Assembly: GCA_045598925.1 (NCBI GenBank)
Contig: JAZRVC010000027.1
Location: forward strand, 1 to 64,000
Reading direction: 5' to 3'
DNA from: UBA3637 sp045598925
GTDB taxonomy: Bacteria > Pseudomonadota > Alphaproteobacteria > CAAHEQ01 > UBA3637
DNA: 64,000 nt
Position 1 is the first letter of the stretch, and each line of letters starts with the position of its first letter. The translations under genes and the position numbers were made by a program. Positions 39,681-48,928 of the stretch are shown here, in pieces. The notes beneath the pieces are model-generated. The model saw only the letters and a program-made list of their open reading frames with translations, made no database searches and was not told the origin of the DNA.

Positions 39681-40641
39681 TTGGTATAAAATCAATGGAA
39701 GGGAACTGCCTTGGCGTCAAAAAGGCGGTGCCCATGAAAATGCCTATGCCGTGTGGATCAGTGAAATTATGTTGCAACAAACGACAGTGGCCACTGTCAT
39801 TGATTACTTTTTAAAGTGGATGAAAAAATTCCCCACGATTGAATCTTTGGCCAAAGCCGATGAACAGGAAGTATTATTGGCTTGGCAAGGAATGGGATAT
39901 TACACGCGCGCCCGTAAAATTCACGAATGCGCCAAAGTTTTAATGAAAGAATATAATGGTCAAATTCCTGATGAGCGAGAAAAATTGTTGCACTTACCCG
40001 GAATCGGGCCTTATTCGGCCAGCAGTATTTGTTGTTTTGCCTTTAATCAGCCCGAAACGGTTGTGGATGGAAACGTGATTCGGGTAATTGCCAGATTAAA
40101 AGGAATGACCGAACAAGTGGATGCGAAAACCATTTATCCGATTGCCCAAAAACTGACCAGTCCTACACACGGGGCCGATTATGCCAGCGCAATTATGGAT
40201 TTAGGGGCCACCGTTTGTACCCCGACGAATCCGAAGTGTATTCTCTGCCCTTGGCGGGAAAGTTGTATTGCCCGCAAAAAAGGAATTCAAGAACAAATCC
40301 CCGTCATTAAAAAACTCGCAAAAAAAGAAGTAGTGGGGCAAGTCTTTCTGATACAAAATCAAAAAGGCGAATATTTGATTCGCAAAAGAGTAGAAAAAGG
40401 ACTTTTACACGGTCTGTGGGAATTTCCCTGGGTAAAAGAAGCGGGGACAAAAACGGGTCCGACTGTTTCCCACACCTTTACACATTTTAAATTGATTTTA
40501 GAAGTCGTTAAATCAAACAAAAACAATAATTTATTTAAACAAGTTAAAGAAAATTTTCCCAATGTTATTTGGGTCAAAAAAGAAGATTTTTACACCTACC
40601 CCTTTTCCACTTTAATGCAAAAAGTCATTAAGAAAATATAA
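39646..40641 (+). CDS. mutY: A/G-specific adenine glycosylase
   Basis: 331 aa. Removes A paired with 8-oxoguanine. LPWRQKGGAHENAYAVWISE and IMLQQTTVATV form the N-terminal site with the catalytic Glu. The helix-hairpin-helix LPGIGPYSASSICCFAF and VVDGNVIRV carry the catalytic Asp. Cluster ligands CTPTNPKCILCPWRESC (C-x6-C-x2-C-x5-C). A C-terminal NUDIX-like domain (LIRKRVEKGLLHGLWEFPW) reads 8-oxoG. Overlaps the Clp-like gene by 35 bases. Confidence 0.95.
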   Translation: MSKTNLTTQLLDWYKINGRELPWRQKGGAHENAYAVWISEIMLQQTTVATVIDYFLKWMKKFPTIESLAKADEQEVLLAWQGMGYYTRARKIHECAKVLMKEYNGQIPDEREKLLHLPGIGPYSASSICCFAFNQPETVVDGNVIRVIARLKGMTEQVDAKTIYPIAQKLTSPTHGADYASAIMDLGATVCTPTNPKCILCPWRESCIARKKGIQEQIPVIKKLAKKEVVGQVFLIQNQKGEYLIRKRVEKGLLHGLWEFPWVKEAGTKTGPTVSHTFTHFKLILEVVKSNKNNNLFKQVKENFPNVIWVKKEDFYTYPFSTLMQKVIKKI

Positions 40642-40650
40642 TAAATAAGA

Positions 40651-40684
40651 AATAAAAAAATCTCCCCGTTTTAAGGGGAGATTT
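40651..40684 (-). terminator. Intrinsic terminator, pilin-like operon and mutY
   Basis: AAATCTCCCC (40658-40667) and GGGGAGATTT (40675-40684). On the minus strand TTTTTTTATT follows, so it ends the pilin-like operon. It may serve mutY too. Confidence 0.85.
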
Positions 40685-40691
40685 ATATTGA

Positions 40692-42449
40692 TTATGAAAT
40701 TGTACAAGCATGTGTTGTAGAATCCCAATTTTTGCCACCCAACTTTTTACATTCTTCCGACGAATTTGTCGTTGGGAATTCAGTTCTGGTTGCGGTTGAA
40801 GGCAGGAACAAAGTATTTCCTGAATCATCTTTAAAGTTATCTTTATCAAACACACAGTAGGTTTGAACGACCGCTTTTGCCGAAGAATCAGGAGTACATG
40901 ATCCACCGTTATTCTTACCCAAAGTGACAGACCATAAACCAGTGCTATTATGTGCGACGGTATCCATTGAGTGAGCCGAACCTGCAATCTGCACACAAAG
41001 TCCCGTATCATTTTTAACGGAAACATTTGGATATGAGAAAGTTGTTCCTGAAACTTTTAATTGAGGAATCGTTATCTCATTATTAGTGTTAGCATCATCT
41101 AGATCAATCTCTTTTGACTCTGTTTTTACTCGATCATCTGATAAATCATTATCATTTAATGTCAAAGCAGGAATATCAACAGTTAATTCTCGTTTATCCC
41201 AAGTGGTTGGTAAAACCACCAAGGCTTTTTTATAACCTGTCGGGCAATCTGGTTTTTCAACCGCCCCCCCCCCTGATGCAATTTCCTTCTGCGTTTTTAA
41301 AATATAGTTCGGTAAAATTTCAGACAGGCTGGCCCCACCCCGAGATGTCAATTTAACATCATTCAGAATTGAGGTATAGGCCGGATCCAAAAGATAACGT
41401 CTTTCTTGACCATTATCTTGAGCATCTGGACCGCTGTCTGCAAAGAAAATAGCCCCTTCTTTAGTTAAACGAATAGCGGCAGGTGAATTGGCCGGGTCAT
41501 CTTGATCATAGCCCACATTCAAATCATTGCGCGTATAAACCGAACCATTTTCATCGGCTTCCACCCAGAAAGTCGGCAAACAAGTGGGAGGCACATGCAC
41601 CTCATCAGGATTCACAATAGAAACACCATTTGAATCAACCTCTGCGGTATTGTGATTAATGTATGACTCAGAATAACATCCCGTGGCATTCCCCACAGAA
41701 AAGTGGCCATAAGCATTTAATTTACGAACCTGTAAATCCAAATCTTTCGACAATGTCACTTTGGCTTGTTGTTTTTCATATTCGGGGGTAAAGACATCAA
41801 ATCCCGTTGTGGCCGCATAAACCGCCCCGTGATAGTCGGCATCTTCCATACCGTCTATTTTATCCAAATGCCATGTTCCCAAAGAACCCGCTATTTCATC
41901 GTTGGTCGGTTCCCCATAAACGCCACCGTCTGCCCCAATCAATAGGGCAACGCGTGCCGCCCGCTTAAAGTTCCAACCTGTGGCGGGAATAGTTGCTGTT
42001 GTCGGGAAAACGACTCCGTAAATTTTAACCGCGGCCGTATCGTCATTTTGACGATAAATCCATAAAGAAGGATTGTAATATTCGCCCAATCCCCCATCTG
42101 AAAACCACCCGTCCGGTAAATATTCGGAAATATTATCAGATAAACCACCGATAGCACATTGATTCACATTATTGCAAGGATCACTTGGCGTACCAGTAGA
42201 ACAAACAGGGGGAATTTGCTCCGCACACGTTGTTTGAATTTCGGCAGAATGGGCCTGAATATAGGCCGCGAAAGCCTCCTTAACTGTCCGAATTTCTGAT
42301 GCCATTTGAATATTGTGTAATTCTTGGTTTCTTTGATAGATTTGACGAAACAGCATTGCCCCCATCACGCCCATCAATGCCAACACAGCAATGACTTCCA
42401 ACATAATAGAACCTTGTTGTGTCTTTCTTTTTTCAACTGTTAAAACCAT
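40692..42449 (-). CDS. Large type IV pilin-like protein
   Basis: 585 aa. Prepilin leader of 13 residues (MVLTVEKRKTQQG), with the cleavage Gly followed by SIMLEVIAVLALMGVMG; here Glu is at +5, as in true pilins. A long helix (YQRNQELHNIQMASEIRTVK) leads to a 450-residue exported domain, beta-rich and repetitive, with several Cys pairs. The size and single N-terminal helix resemble minor pilins with adhesive tips, such as PilV of conjugative thin pili; that link is inference. It follows the 42474-44051 gene by 24 bp in the same operon. Confidence 0.78.
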   Translation of the reverse strand: MVLTVEKRKTQQGSIMLEVIAVLALMGVMGAMLFRQIYQRNQELHNIQMASEIRTVKEAFAAYIQAHSAEIQTTCAEQIPPVCSTGTPSDPCNNVNQCAIGGLSDNISEYLPDGWFSDGGLGEYYNPSLWIYRQNDDTAAVKIYGVVFPTTATIPATGWNFKRAARVALLIGADGGVYGEPTNDEIAGSLGTWHLDKIDGMEDADYHGAVYAATTGFDVFTPEYEKQQAKVTLSKDLDLQVRKLNAYGHFSVGNATGCYSESYINHNTAEVDSNGVSIVNPDEVHVPPTCLPTFWVEADENGSVYTRNDLNVGYDQDDPANSPAAIRLTKEGAIFFADSGPDAQDNGQERRYLLDPAYTSILNDVKLTSRGGASLSEILPNYILKTQKEIASGGGAVEKPDCPTGYKKALVVLPTTWDKRELTVDIPALTLNDNDLSDDRVKTESKEIDLDDANTNNEITIPQLKVSGTTFSYPNVSVKNDTGLCVQIAGSAHSMDTVAHNSTGLWSVTLGKNNGGSCTPDSSAKAVVQTYCVFDKDNFKDDSGNTLFLPSTATRTEFPTTNSSEECKKLGGKNWDSTTHACTIS

Positions 42450-42473
42450 CTGTCTGCTTCCTTTCTTTATTTT

Positions 42474-44051
42474 TTAAGATACATCTTCAGAATTTACCCC
42501 TTTATAGTATATGGGAAAACGCCCTCTATCTTCTTTATACATATCGTGAATTTCATCCTGTGTCAAGGCTCGGTCAAAAAAGCGCACACCATAGATCTGA
42601 GTGCGTTGTTCTGGCGTCGCGGTTCCCAAGTGTTTTATTTCCATTTTATTTGTCCCCAAAGTAAATGAATTAAGATTAGCCAGTTCATCAGGATATTCGT
42701 TCAAATCTATACTCATTTCAGGTTCTTTTAAATCATCCGTAAAAAGATAGATGTGATTGCCTTGACGTTGCAAAGTCAGTGAATGGATTAAACGTCTTTT
42801 GATATCAAAATCCAAAACAGGAATTTTCCCCGAAGCCCCATTACCCAATACATTTAATTCCAATACGGTAGGCTTGGTCAAATCGGCCTCATCTGCATTG
42901 GATGTATCTATGGGACGCGCTGTCAAGGTTAAAAACCCGCCTGTTCCACTTTCAAAACGGATTAAATCCACAGCAGGATTTATATCATGAACAGCACCGA
43001 CACTGGAAGCCGTTTGCGGGTCAAATCCCACCAATAAGGTCAAGGTAAAATCATGGGTTAAAACACCCGAATTGATATCAAAATCGACGGCTGTATTTGG
43101 TCCTTCTAATGTAATGGCGGGACGTTTAACACTATCCGGTCCAAAATAGGCCCCATTTAAATCACTAAAGACTTTGGTAGATGTATCATACTTCCCCGCT
43201 ACAGTCGTGGAGACCAAATCCAACCACTTACCGGTTGTACCTTCTAAACGGGATTTAGACGAACTATTCGGGGCGTGTTTGGCTTGGTTATCCAAGCCAT
43301 CCCAAAAATGCACCAAATTGGCAGGATAATAGGCAAAGGGGCCTTGTTTAACCTTGGACATACAAAGAAACATATCTGATGTCGGTCCCGAAGGAAACAA
43401 CACTGCAACCAACCCCGCGGGAATCGGCTTAGCACAGACACCATTTTTAATGGCCCTGACACCATTATCTAAACAAAAGTTCCCCGTGCTGGTCGGGTCA
43501 TCAAAAATTGTTCCACAGGTTTGAGAACCTGATGTGCGGGTAGCAAAGGAACGGCGCCAACGTTCATTACGACGGGCGCGAGAAGTACTTTCTTGTGGCC
43601 ACCAAGCGGGACGTTCATATTCGTTTTTTGCCGCATCATAATACAGCCCACCATAGGTCACCACATAGATATTGTCCGAATCTTTACAGGCCTGAGCGGC
43701 TGTACCGGCCGTATTTAAACAAGCGATACGCGACACAAAGCAAGGGGCATCATCTGCCGCCAAAGGATCCAAAGCAGCATTATTATAACACATTTCCGAA
43801 CCCAAATGGATATCCATATATTCCAAAAATTCGGGTTGAAGATTAAAAACAGTCCTGTCATCTGCGGGGTCGGGTTTTTGTATCCCGTACCAACGACGCA
43901 AATAATCTTTTGCGGCTTGATGTTGGCTTAAAAAAGATTGGATAAAGGGTTCACCCTGAAAGACCTCTATATTCAAGCGGTCTTCACGTGGGGAAAGCGT
44001 GTAAAACAAAATCCCCGCCAAGAATGTCAAAACAGCCATTAAATAGAGCAT
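42474..44051 (-). CDS. Membrane-anchored protein with LamG/concanavalin-like end
   Basis: 525 aa. One hydrophobic N-terminal segment (MLYLMAVLTFLAGILFYTL) without a prepilin Gly. The middle has several Cys (MCYNNAALDP, CFVSRIACL). The last 250 residues match a LamG/concanavalin-type jelly roll: FDINSGVLTHDFTLTLLVGF, HSLTLQRQGNHIYLFTDD, IYGVRFFDRALTQDEI and HDMYKEDRG. That end motif (FDRALTxxEI) is typical of LamG-like folds. First gene of the pair with the large pilin-like protein, so it is probably a pilus-associated binding subunit. Confidence 0.72.
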   Translation of the reverse strand: MLYLMAVLTFLAGILFYTLSPREDRLNIEVFQGEPFIQSFLSQHQAAKDYLRRWYGIQKPDPADDRTVFNLQPEFLEYMDIHLGSEMCYNNAALDPLAADDAPCFVSRIACLNTAGTAAQACKDSDNIYVVTYGGLYYDAAKNEYERPAWWPQESTSRARRNERWRRSFATRTSGSQTCGTIFDDPTSTGNFCLDNGVRAIKNGVCAKPIPAGLVAVLFPSGPTSDMFLCMSKVKQGPFAYYPANLVHFWDGLDNQAKHAPNSSSKSRLEGTTGKWLDLVSTTVAGKYDTSTKVFSDLNGAYFGPDSVKRPAITLEGPNTAVDFDINSGVLTHDFTLTLLVGFDPQTASSVGAVHDINPAVDLIRFESGTGGFLTLTARPIDTSNADEADLTKPTVLELNVLGNGASGKIPVLDFDIKRRLIHSLTLQRQGNHIYLFTDDLKEPEMSIDLNEYPDELANLNSFTLGTNKMEIKHLGTATPEQRTQIYGVRFFDRALTQDEIHDMYKEDRGRFPIYYKGVNSEDVS

Positions 44052-44109
44052 TTAATCCCCCTTTAAACTCACTTTAATCTCTTTTTTTTAAAATGGCAAG
44101 ACTTTTTTA

Positions 44110-44583
44110 TCACGAACGCAAAGTTTTCCCTACTTTATCCAAAATCGCATTGACTATTTTAATTTGGGGCCCTTCATAAAAAGAACGAGCGATATCCGTA
44201 TATTCATTGATAATAATGGGCGTATCCAGCGCGGGACTGACAAAAAATTCCGCAATTCCTGTCATTAAAATCGCCCGCAAAGTCGTATCTACTTTATCCC
44301 GTTGAATCTTATCAGAAAAGGCATCTTCCACCATCTGATTCAAGGTCTTTTCATTTTCACGCACATATTGAACCAAATGGGTAAAAAGCGTTTCGTCCAT
44401 TGGGGCCAAAGGAACATACTTTTCGTGTCCCGCTTCTTCTTGAATTGTCTCAGATCCCAATTCTTGAAGAAGGAATTGGCTCATCACCTTTTCCCAACTT
44501 TCCGTGCCACAAGTTTTCGCATACAAGGCTTGGACAGCCGCCAAACGCGCATTTGAAAAGGGTTGTTTTGAATTGTTCGTCAT
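44110..44583 (-). CDS. nusB: Transcription antitermination factor NusB
   Basis: 157 aa. RNA-binding helical protein that, with NusE, acts at boxA of rRNA operons. ARLAAVQALYAKTCG opens the fold, and LRAILMTGIAEFFVSP, INEYTDIARSFYEG and VNAILDKVGKTLR are conserved. The start overlaps the nrdR stop by one base (TAATG), so translation is coupled. Confidence 0.94.
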   Translation of the reverse strand: MTNNSKQPFSNARLAAVQALYAKTCGTESWEKVMSQFLLQELGSETIQEEAGHEKYVPLAPMDETLFTHLVQYVRENEKTLNQMVEDAFSDKIQRDKVDTTLRAILMTGIAEFFVSPALDTPIIINEYTDIARSFYEGPQIKIVNAILDKVGKTLRS

Positions 44584-45044
44584 TATTTTTTCCTTTTTCC
44601 TGTTAAATTTTTCACAAAATCTTCAAAATCGCTGGTCGTGGTAAAGTTTTTATAAACCGAAGCATAACGAATATAGGCAACCTTATCCAAAGCCAACAAG
44701 GCCTGCATCACATGGCGACCGATTTCTGAGGAAGGAATTTCCGTATCGCCCGATTGTTCCAAAGAACTGACAATCCGATTGATCAGTAAATCAACCTTTT
44801 CCAAATCTATATCACGCTTACGGATAGCCAAAATAATAGAACGGGCCAATTTATCCCGATTGAAAGGCATCCTGGTTCCGTTCTTTTTAATCACAATCAA
44901 ATCACGCAGTTGAACGGTTTCGGTCGTGGTGAATCGCGCATGGCACTTAGGGCATTCCCGCCGCCGCCGAATCATAGTATTATCTTCGTTTGGCCGAGAA
45001 TCTTTGACTTGGGTATCTAAAAATCCGCAAAAAGGACACTTCAT
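44583..45044 (-). CDS. nrdR: Transcriptional repressor NrdR
   Basis: 153 aa. ATP/dATP-sensing repressor of ribonucleotide reductase genes. Zinc ribbon CPFCGFLDTQVKDSRP with CPKCHARFTT, followed by the ATP-cone domain (VIKKNGTRMPFNRDKLARSI). Middle gene of rpiB-nrdR-nusB, with a 4-base overlap with rpiB. Confidence 0.96.
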   Translation of the reverse strand: MKCPFCGFLDTQVKDSRPNEDNTMIRRRRECPKCHARFTTTETVQLRDLIVIKKNGTRMPFNRDKLARSIILAIRKRDIDLEKVDLLINRIVSSLEQSGDTEIPSSEIGRHVMQALLALDKVAYIRYASVYKNFTTTSDFEDFVKNLTGKRKK

Positions 45045-45496
45045 ACTTTTTCCCCCATCTTTGATAATTTACAAACACGGTGTTTGTGTCGCCCCCCTTC
45101 AAAAGAGGTCTTTAAGAAAATCTCCAAACACTTTTTGGCCCGCCGCACCGAGATATATTTTGCCCCGAAAATCAACACATTTGCATCATTATGTCCGCGA
45201 CACATGGCCGCCATATCTTCATTTAAAACCAACGCCCCACGGATAAAAGGATAGCGATTGGCCGCGATACTCATCCCGATACCGGAAGTACAAATCAGCA
45301 CGCCGCGGGCTGTTTTTTCTTTTTGCATCGCTTGAATCAATTCTAATGCTTTATCAGGATAATCAACAGGCGTTTTTTCATCTTTCGGCCCAAAATCTTG
45401 AACGGTATAGCCCTGCTTTTTCAAAAACACGACCAGCGCATTTTTTAATTGAGCCCCCCCATGATCCGCTGCCAAAAATATCTTTTTCCCTTGCAT
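45041..45496 (-). CDS. rpiB: Ribose-5-phosphate isomerase B
   Basis: 151 aa from ATG 45496, after AGGAAGGA; the frame is open for 45 more codons, but those lie over ruvX. Interconverts ribose-5-P and ribulose-5-P. LAADHGGAQLKNAL near the N-terminus, GVLICTSGIGMSIAANRY with the catalytic Cys, and RGHNDANVLIFGA mark the LacA/RpiB family. First gene of the minus-strand operon, divergent from ruvX with about 40 bp between starts. Confidence 0.93.
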   Translation of the reverse strand: MQGKKIFLAADHGGAQLKNALVVFLKKQGYTVQDFGPKDEKTPVDYPDKALELIQAMQKEKTARGVLICTSGIGMSIAANRYPFIRGALVLNEDMAAMCRGHNDANVLIFGAKYISVRRAKKCLEIFLKTSFEGGRHKHRVCKLSKMGEKV

Positions 45497-45537
45497 TTTA
45501 AATTCCTTCCTGATATATTTTGTATTGTAGGCAAAAA

Positions 45538-45957
45538 ATGGATAAATTACAAGAAAAAACTTTTTTAGGAATTGATTATGGCCAAAAACGAATCGGTTTA
45601 GCCATTGGCTCGGCCAGTGATAAAATCGCAAATAAATTTAAAATCATTCACAATATCAACGAGTTAAACGATATAGTTCCATCAAAACAAATAGACGCTT
45701 TTGTCATTGGTTGGCCTTTACAACCCGATGGGACAGAAGGCGCCACCTGCGATATGGTTCGTTCTTTTTGCGGGGCTTTACAAAAAAAATTTAGGCTTCC
45801 TATTTACTATGTGGATGAAAGACTCACCAGTCAAAAAGCCGAAAACTATTTACGGGATACCCTGTGTATGCGTCCCGAAAACAGAAAAAAAGTGTTGGAT
45901 GCCGAAAGTGCTCGGCTGATTTTACAACTGTTTTTTAATCAGGGTCCCCTGCTATGA
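45538..45957 (+). CDS. ruvX: Putative pre-16S rRNA nuclease / Holliday-junction resolvase RuvX (YqgF)
   Basis: 139 aa from ATG 45538. RNase-H-like fold. GIDYGQKRIGLAIG holds the first catalytic Asp, FVIGWPLQPDGTEG the middle motif, and VDERLTSQKAE and LDAESARLIL the last acidic residues. In E. coli the family trims the 5' end of 16S rRNA. The ribosome site is weak. Overlaps the next gene by 4 bases. Confidence 0.92.
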   Translation: MDKLQEKTFLGIDYGQKRIGLAIGSASDKIANKFKIIHNINELNDIVPSKQIDAFVIGWPLQPDGTEGATCDMVRSFCGALQKKFRLPIYYVDERLTSQKAENYLRDTLCMRPENRKKVLDAESARLILQLFFNQGPLL

Positions 45958-47255
45958 AAAAGTTGATTTTGCTTTGGGGACTTTTTTGCCTATATGTTTG
46001 TCCTTCTTATGCCTTAAATGTCATTCGTGATACAGAGATAGAAGAAATCTTAACCGGTTATGTCCAACAAATTTTTAAAGCCGCAAAGTTGCCCAAAGAA
46101 AATGCGGAAGTCATCCTCATCAATGATAACTCTATCAACGCTTTTGTGGCGGGCGGTCAGACCATTTTTGTGCATACAGGTCTGATTACACACGCCAAAA
46201 ACATTGATGATATTATGTTCGTTTTATCCCACGAAACAGGGCATATTACCGGGGGACATATCACCCGCGGCATCACTGCCTATCAAAAAGCACAAAAAAC
46301 AGCACTTGTTTCCACGATTTTGGGGGGAATTTTGGCCGTTGTCAGCGGACGCCCCGATGCCGGTATTGCCGTGATGATGGGCAGTCAAACCAGCGCCATG
46401 GGCACCTTTACAGGCTATCGTCAAGTAGAAGAAAGTTCTGCCGACAGAACCGCGGTAGATATTATGAAAAAGTTAAATTATTCTATGCAAGGATTCACCC
46501 ATATCATGAATCAGATTCAAGCAGAAGAAAGGCTCAATACCAATGAAAAATCTTTGAATTACTTACGCACGCATCCCCTCACCTCAGACAGAAAACAAAA
46601 TATCCAACGCTTTATTCAAGGGGCGGCCTTACCCAAGGAAGATAAAAAATTCAACCGCATTAAAGCCAAGTTGGTGGCCTTTACCATAGACCCTGTGCAA
46701 GCCAAAGGCATCTATAAAAATTCGGGTTTAAACGATCTGTATGCGCAGGCGATTATTGATTATCGCGAACACCAATTAGAAAAGGCTTTATCCAAGTTAG
46801 ATACCCTTTTAGAATACGAACCCCACAACCCTTATTTATATGAATTAAAAGGTCAATTTGAATTTGAAAGCGGGCAATTAGATTCAGCCATTCAAGACTA
46901 TACCACCGCTGTTCACATCAATCCGGCGCCTTTGATTCAAATTTCTTTGGCACAAGCATTCGTGGAACGGGGAACGAAACAAGATGCGCAACGAGCTTTA
47001 GACCTGCTGAATCAAGCCGTTTTAAAAGAAGGACAGACGGCTCTGCCTTGGCGATTGATGGCCTCAGCGTATGATAAATTAGGGCAAAACGACATGGCGC
47101 AATATGCAATGGCTGAATATTATTTAGCCAACAATCAAACAGAGCAAGCCCGCAAAGTCGCCCAAAAAGTCATTAAAAATATGGATAAAAAGTTGCCCCA
47201 ATATCAAAAACTAAAAGATATTGCAGAAAGAGCAAAAAAAGAAAAAGAGGATTAA
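45954..47255 (+). CDS. M48 zinc metalloprotease with TPR repeats (BepA-like)
   Basis: 433 aa. Signal peptide MKKLILLWGLFCLYVCPSYA. Zinc site HETGHITGGH near residue 95, and the third ligand Glu in EESSADRTAVDIM. A hydrophobic stretch (STILGGILAVVSG) follows the first His pair. TPR repeats fill the second half (YELKGQFEFESGQLDSAIQD). BepA/YfgC of this layout checks outer-membrane barrel and LptD assembly in the periplasm. It follows ruvX with an ATGA overlap. Confidence 0.88.
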   Translation: MKKLILLWGLFCLYVCPSYALNVIRDTEIEEILTGYVQQIFKAAKLPKENAEVILINDNSINAFVAGGQTIFVHTGLITHAKNIDDIMFVLSHETGHITGGHITRGITAYQKAQKTALVSTILGGILAVVSGRPDAGIAVMMGSQTSAMGTFTGYRQVEESSADRTAVDIMKKLNYSMQGFTHIMNQIQAEERLNTNEKSLNYLRTHPLTSDRKQNIQRFIQGAALPKEDKKFNRIKAKLVAFTIDPVQAKGIYKNSGLNDLYAQAIIDYREHQLEKALSKLDTLLEYEPHNPYLYELKGQFEFESGQLDSAIQDYTTAVHINPAPLIQISLAQAFVERGTKQDAQRALDLLNQAVLKEGQTALPWRLMASAYDKLGQNDMAQYAMAEYYLANNQTEQARKVAQKVIKNMDKKLPQYQKLKDIAERAKKEKED

Positions 47256-47590
47256 TTCTTTTTCGTTAAGTTTTTATGATAACAATGGATATCCCCACGT
47301 GCCACAGCAATCACAGCGTCATAGCAATCATTCAGACACACTTTATTGCGCCTTTCAAAACCGCATTTTTCACATTTGTGAACAATATATTCTTTGCCGT
47401 TTTTACGTTCAATCGCCACAGGCATCATCAACCCGTGACAATCAGAAGCCCTGTCCCCGGGATTGATATCTAGGTGTTTAGACACCAAACATTCGGGACA
47501 ATGATTTGTATAACCATTTCCGGTCACTTCTGTACCGCAAAAATCGCAGGTAAAGTTTTCTATTTTTCGGGTAAATTGTGCATTTGTCAT
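47252..47590 (-). CDS. RNHCP-domain zinc protein, probably leaderless mRNA
   Basis: 112 aa. Three CxxC-type pairs (CDFCG, CPECL, CEKCG) and the block TNHCPECLVSKHLDINPGDR then ASDCHGLMMPVAI, which matches the RNHCP domain family (function unknown; probably zinc-binding). The -10 box TATAAT ends 6 bases before the ATG, so transcription should start at or next to the start codon, giving a leaderless message. No ribosome site is seen. Convergent with the protease gene, overlapping by 4 bases. Confidence 0.8.
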   Translation of the reverse strand: MTNAQFTRKIENFTCDFCGTEVTGNGYTNHCPECLVSKHLDINPGDRASDCHGLMMPVAIERKNGKEYIVHKCEKCGFERRNKVCLNDCYDAVIAVARGDIHCYHKNLTKKN

Positions 47591-47596
47591 GACCCT

Positions 47597-47624
47597 ATTA
47601 TATCACACTTCTTGATTTTGGCAA
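47597..47624 (-). promoter_or_regulatory. Promoter of the RNHCP gene
   Basis: On the minus strand TTGCCA (47619-47624) and TATAAT (47597-47602), 16-bp spacing; the ATG begins at 47590. Confidence 0.7.
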
Positions 47625-47631
47625 GTATTTA

Positions 47632-47660
47632 TTGACAAAAAGGGTATTATCGCTTAAAAT
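47632..47660 (+). promoter_or_regulatory. Promoter of the U32 peptidase gene
   Basis: TTGACA (47632-47637) and TAAAAT (47655-47660), 17-bp spacing, 26 bp before the start. Confidence 0.75.
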
Positions 47661-47686
47661 AAAGGGCATATTTAAAAGGATAAAAA

Positions 47687-48925
47687 ATGATAAAAAAGCC
47701 CGAACTTCTTTTACCCGCCGGCACATTGGAAAGATTAAAGACCGCTTTTATGTATGGGGCGGACGCTGTCTATGCAGGCGTGCCGACTGTCAGTTTGCGC
47801 AATAAGACCTCTATCACAATTGACGAGATGAAAACGGGGATTGAATATGCGCATCATTTGGGCAAAAAAGTCTATCTGACCATCAACCTTTTTACCCACA
47901 ATGCCGATATTCCAAAATTGCAAGAGTTTGTGGCGACATTGAATACATTAAATCCGGACGGGGTGATTATTGCCGACCCCGGGGTGTTTGATTATGTAAA
48001 AGAACATTGTCCCCAAATTCCGCGCCACATTTCAACACAGGCCAACGTATGTTCTGCCTTGACCGTCAATTATTGGAAAAAACAAGGGGCCAGTTTGGTG
48101 GTATTGGGGCGTGAAACTCCGCTTAAAGAAATTAAAGAAATCCGCAACCAATGCCCCGATATTCGCTTGGAAATGTTTGTGCATGGGGCTTTATGTATCA
48201 GTTATTCGGGGCGGTGTCTGCTGTCCAACTTTTTAACAGGACGCAGTGCCAACAAAGGCAATTGCGCCCACACCTGTCGATGGAAATACAAAGTCTATTT
48301 GGAAGAAGAAAATCGCCCAAATGAATTGATGGAAATCAGTGAAGATAGCCATGGCACCTATATTATGAATTCAAAAGATTTATGTTTGTTGGATAGGCTG
48401 GATGATATTCTGCCCATTGGCATTGATTCTTTTAAAATTGAAGGACGCAATAAGTCGGAATACTATGTGGCCGTGGCTGCCCGTGCCTATCGCGCCGCCA
48501 TTGATGCTTGGTTTGAAAACCCAAAAAAATGGAAGGCGGATGAGTTTAAACAAGAACTACTCACTTTACAATGTCGGGGCTATACCACGGGCTTTTTGGA
48601 TGGTAATGCGGGGCCCGAAGCCCATAACTATACAGTGTCGGGGTCCAGCGGTCTTTGGCGCTATGCGGGACAGGTATTGGAACAAACGGGCAATCGTCTG
48701 ACTTTGCTCGTCAAAGACAAAATCACAATCGGAACCAAGTTGGATATCCTGTTGCCAAATCAATGGGCGCCTTATTCTTTTGTGGTAAAAGAAATGTATC
48801 ATCCCCACACAGACACGTTCGTGGAACAAATTTCCCCAGGGAAAGTGGATCAAAAAATTGATGTGGTCTTACCCCAAGAAATTCCGGTTCCCCCTCTTTC
48901 AGTCATCAGAACAAAAATCGGATAG
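47687..48925 (+). CDS. Peptidase U32 family protein (TrhP/YegQ type)
   Basis: 412 aa. ELLLPAGTLERLKTAFMYGA opens the TIM-like barrel. The U32 signature is EMFVHGALCISYSGRCLLS (near residue 165), followed by CAHTCRWKY, a set of Cys that can bind an iron-sulphur cluster. C-terminal beta domain after 330. Members of this size (E. coli TrhP, B. subtilis TrhP1/P2) make 5-hydroxyuridine at tRNA position 34; protease activity is less likely. Stop codon is TAG. Confidence 0.85.
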   Translation: MIKKPELLLPAGTLERLKTAFMYGADAVYAGVPTVSLRNKTSITIDEMKTGIEYAHHLGKKVYLTINLFTHNADIPKLQEFVATLNTLNPDGVIIADPGVFDYVKEHCPQIPRHISTQANVCSALTVNYWKKQGASLVVLGRETPLKEIKEIRNQCPDIRLEMFVHGALCISYSGRCLLSNFLTGRSANKGNCAHTCRWKYKVYLEEENRPNELMEISEDSHGTYIMNSKDLCLLDRLDDILPIGIDSFKIEGRNKSEYYVAVAARAYRAAIDAWFENPKKWKADEFKQELLTLQCRGYTTGFLDGNAGPEAHNYTVSGSSGLWRYAGQVLEQTGNRLTLLVKDKITIGTKLDILLPNQWAPYSFVVKEMYHPHTDTFVEQISPGKVDQKIDVVLPQEIPVPPLSVIRTKIG

Positions 48926-48928
48926 AAA

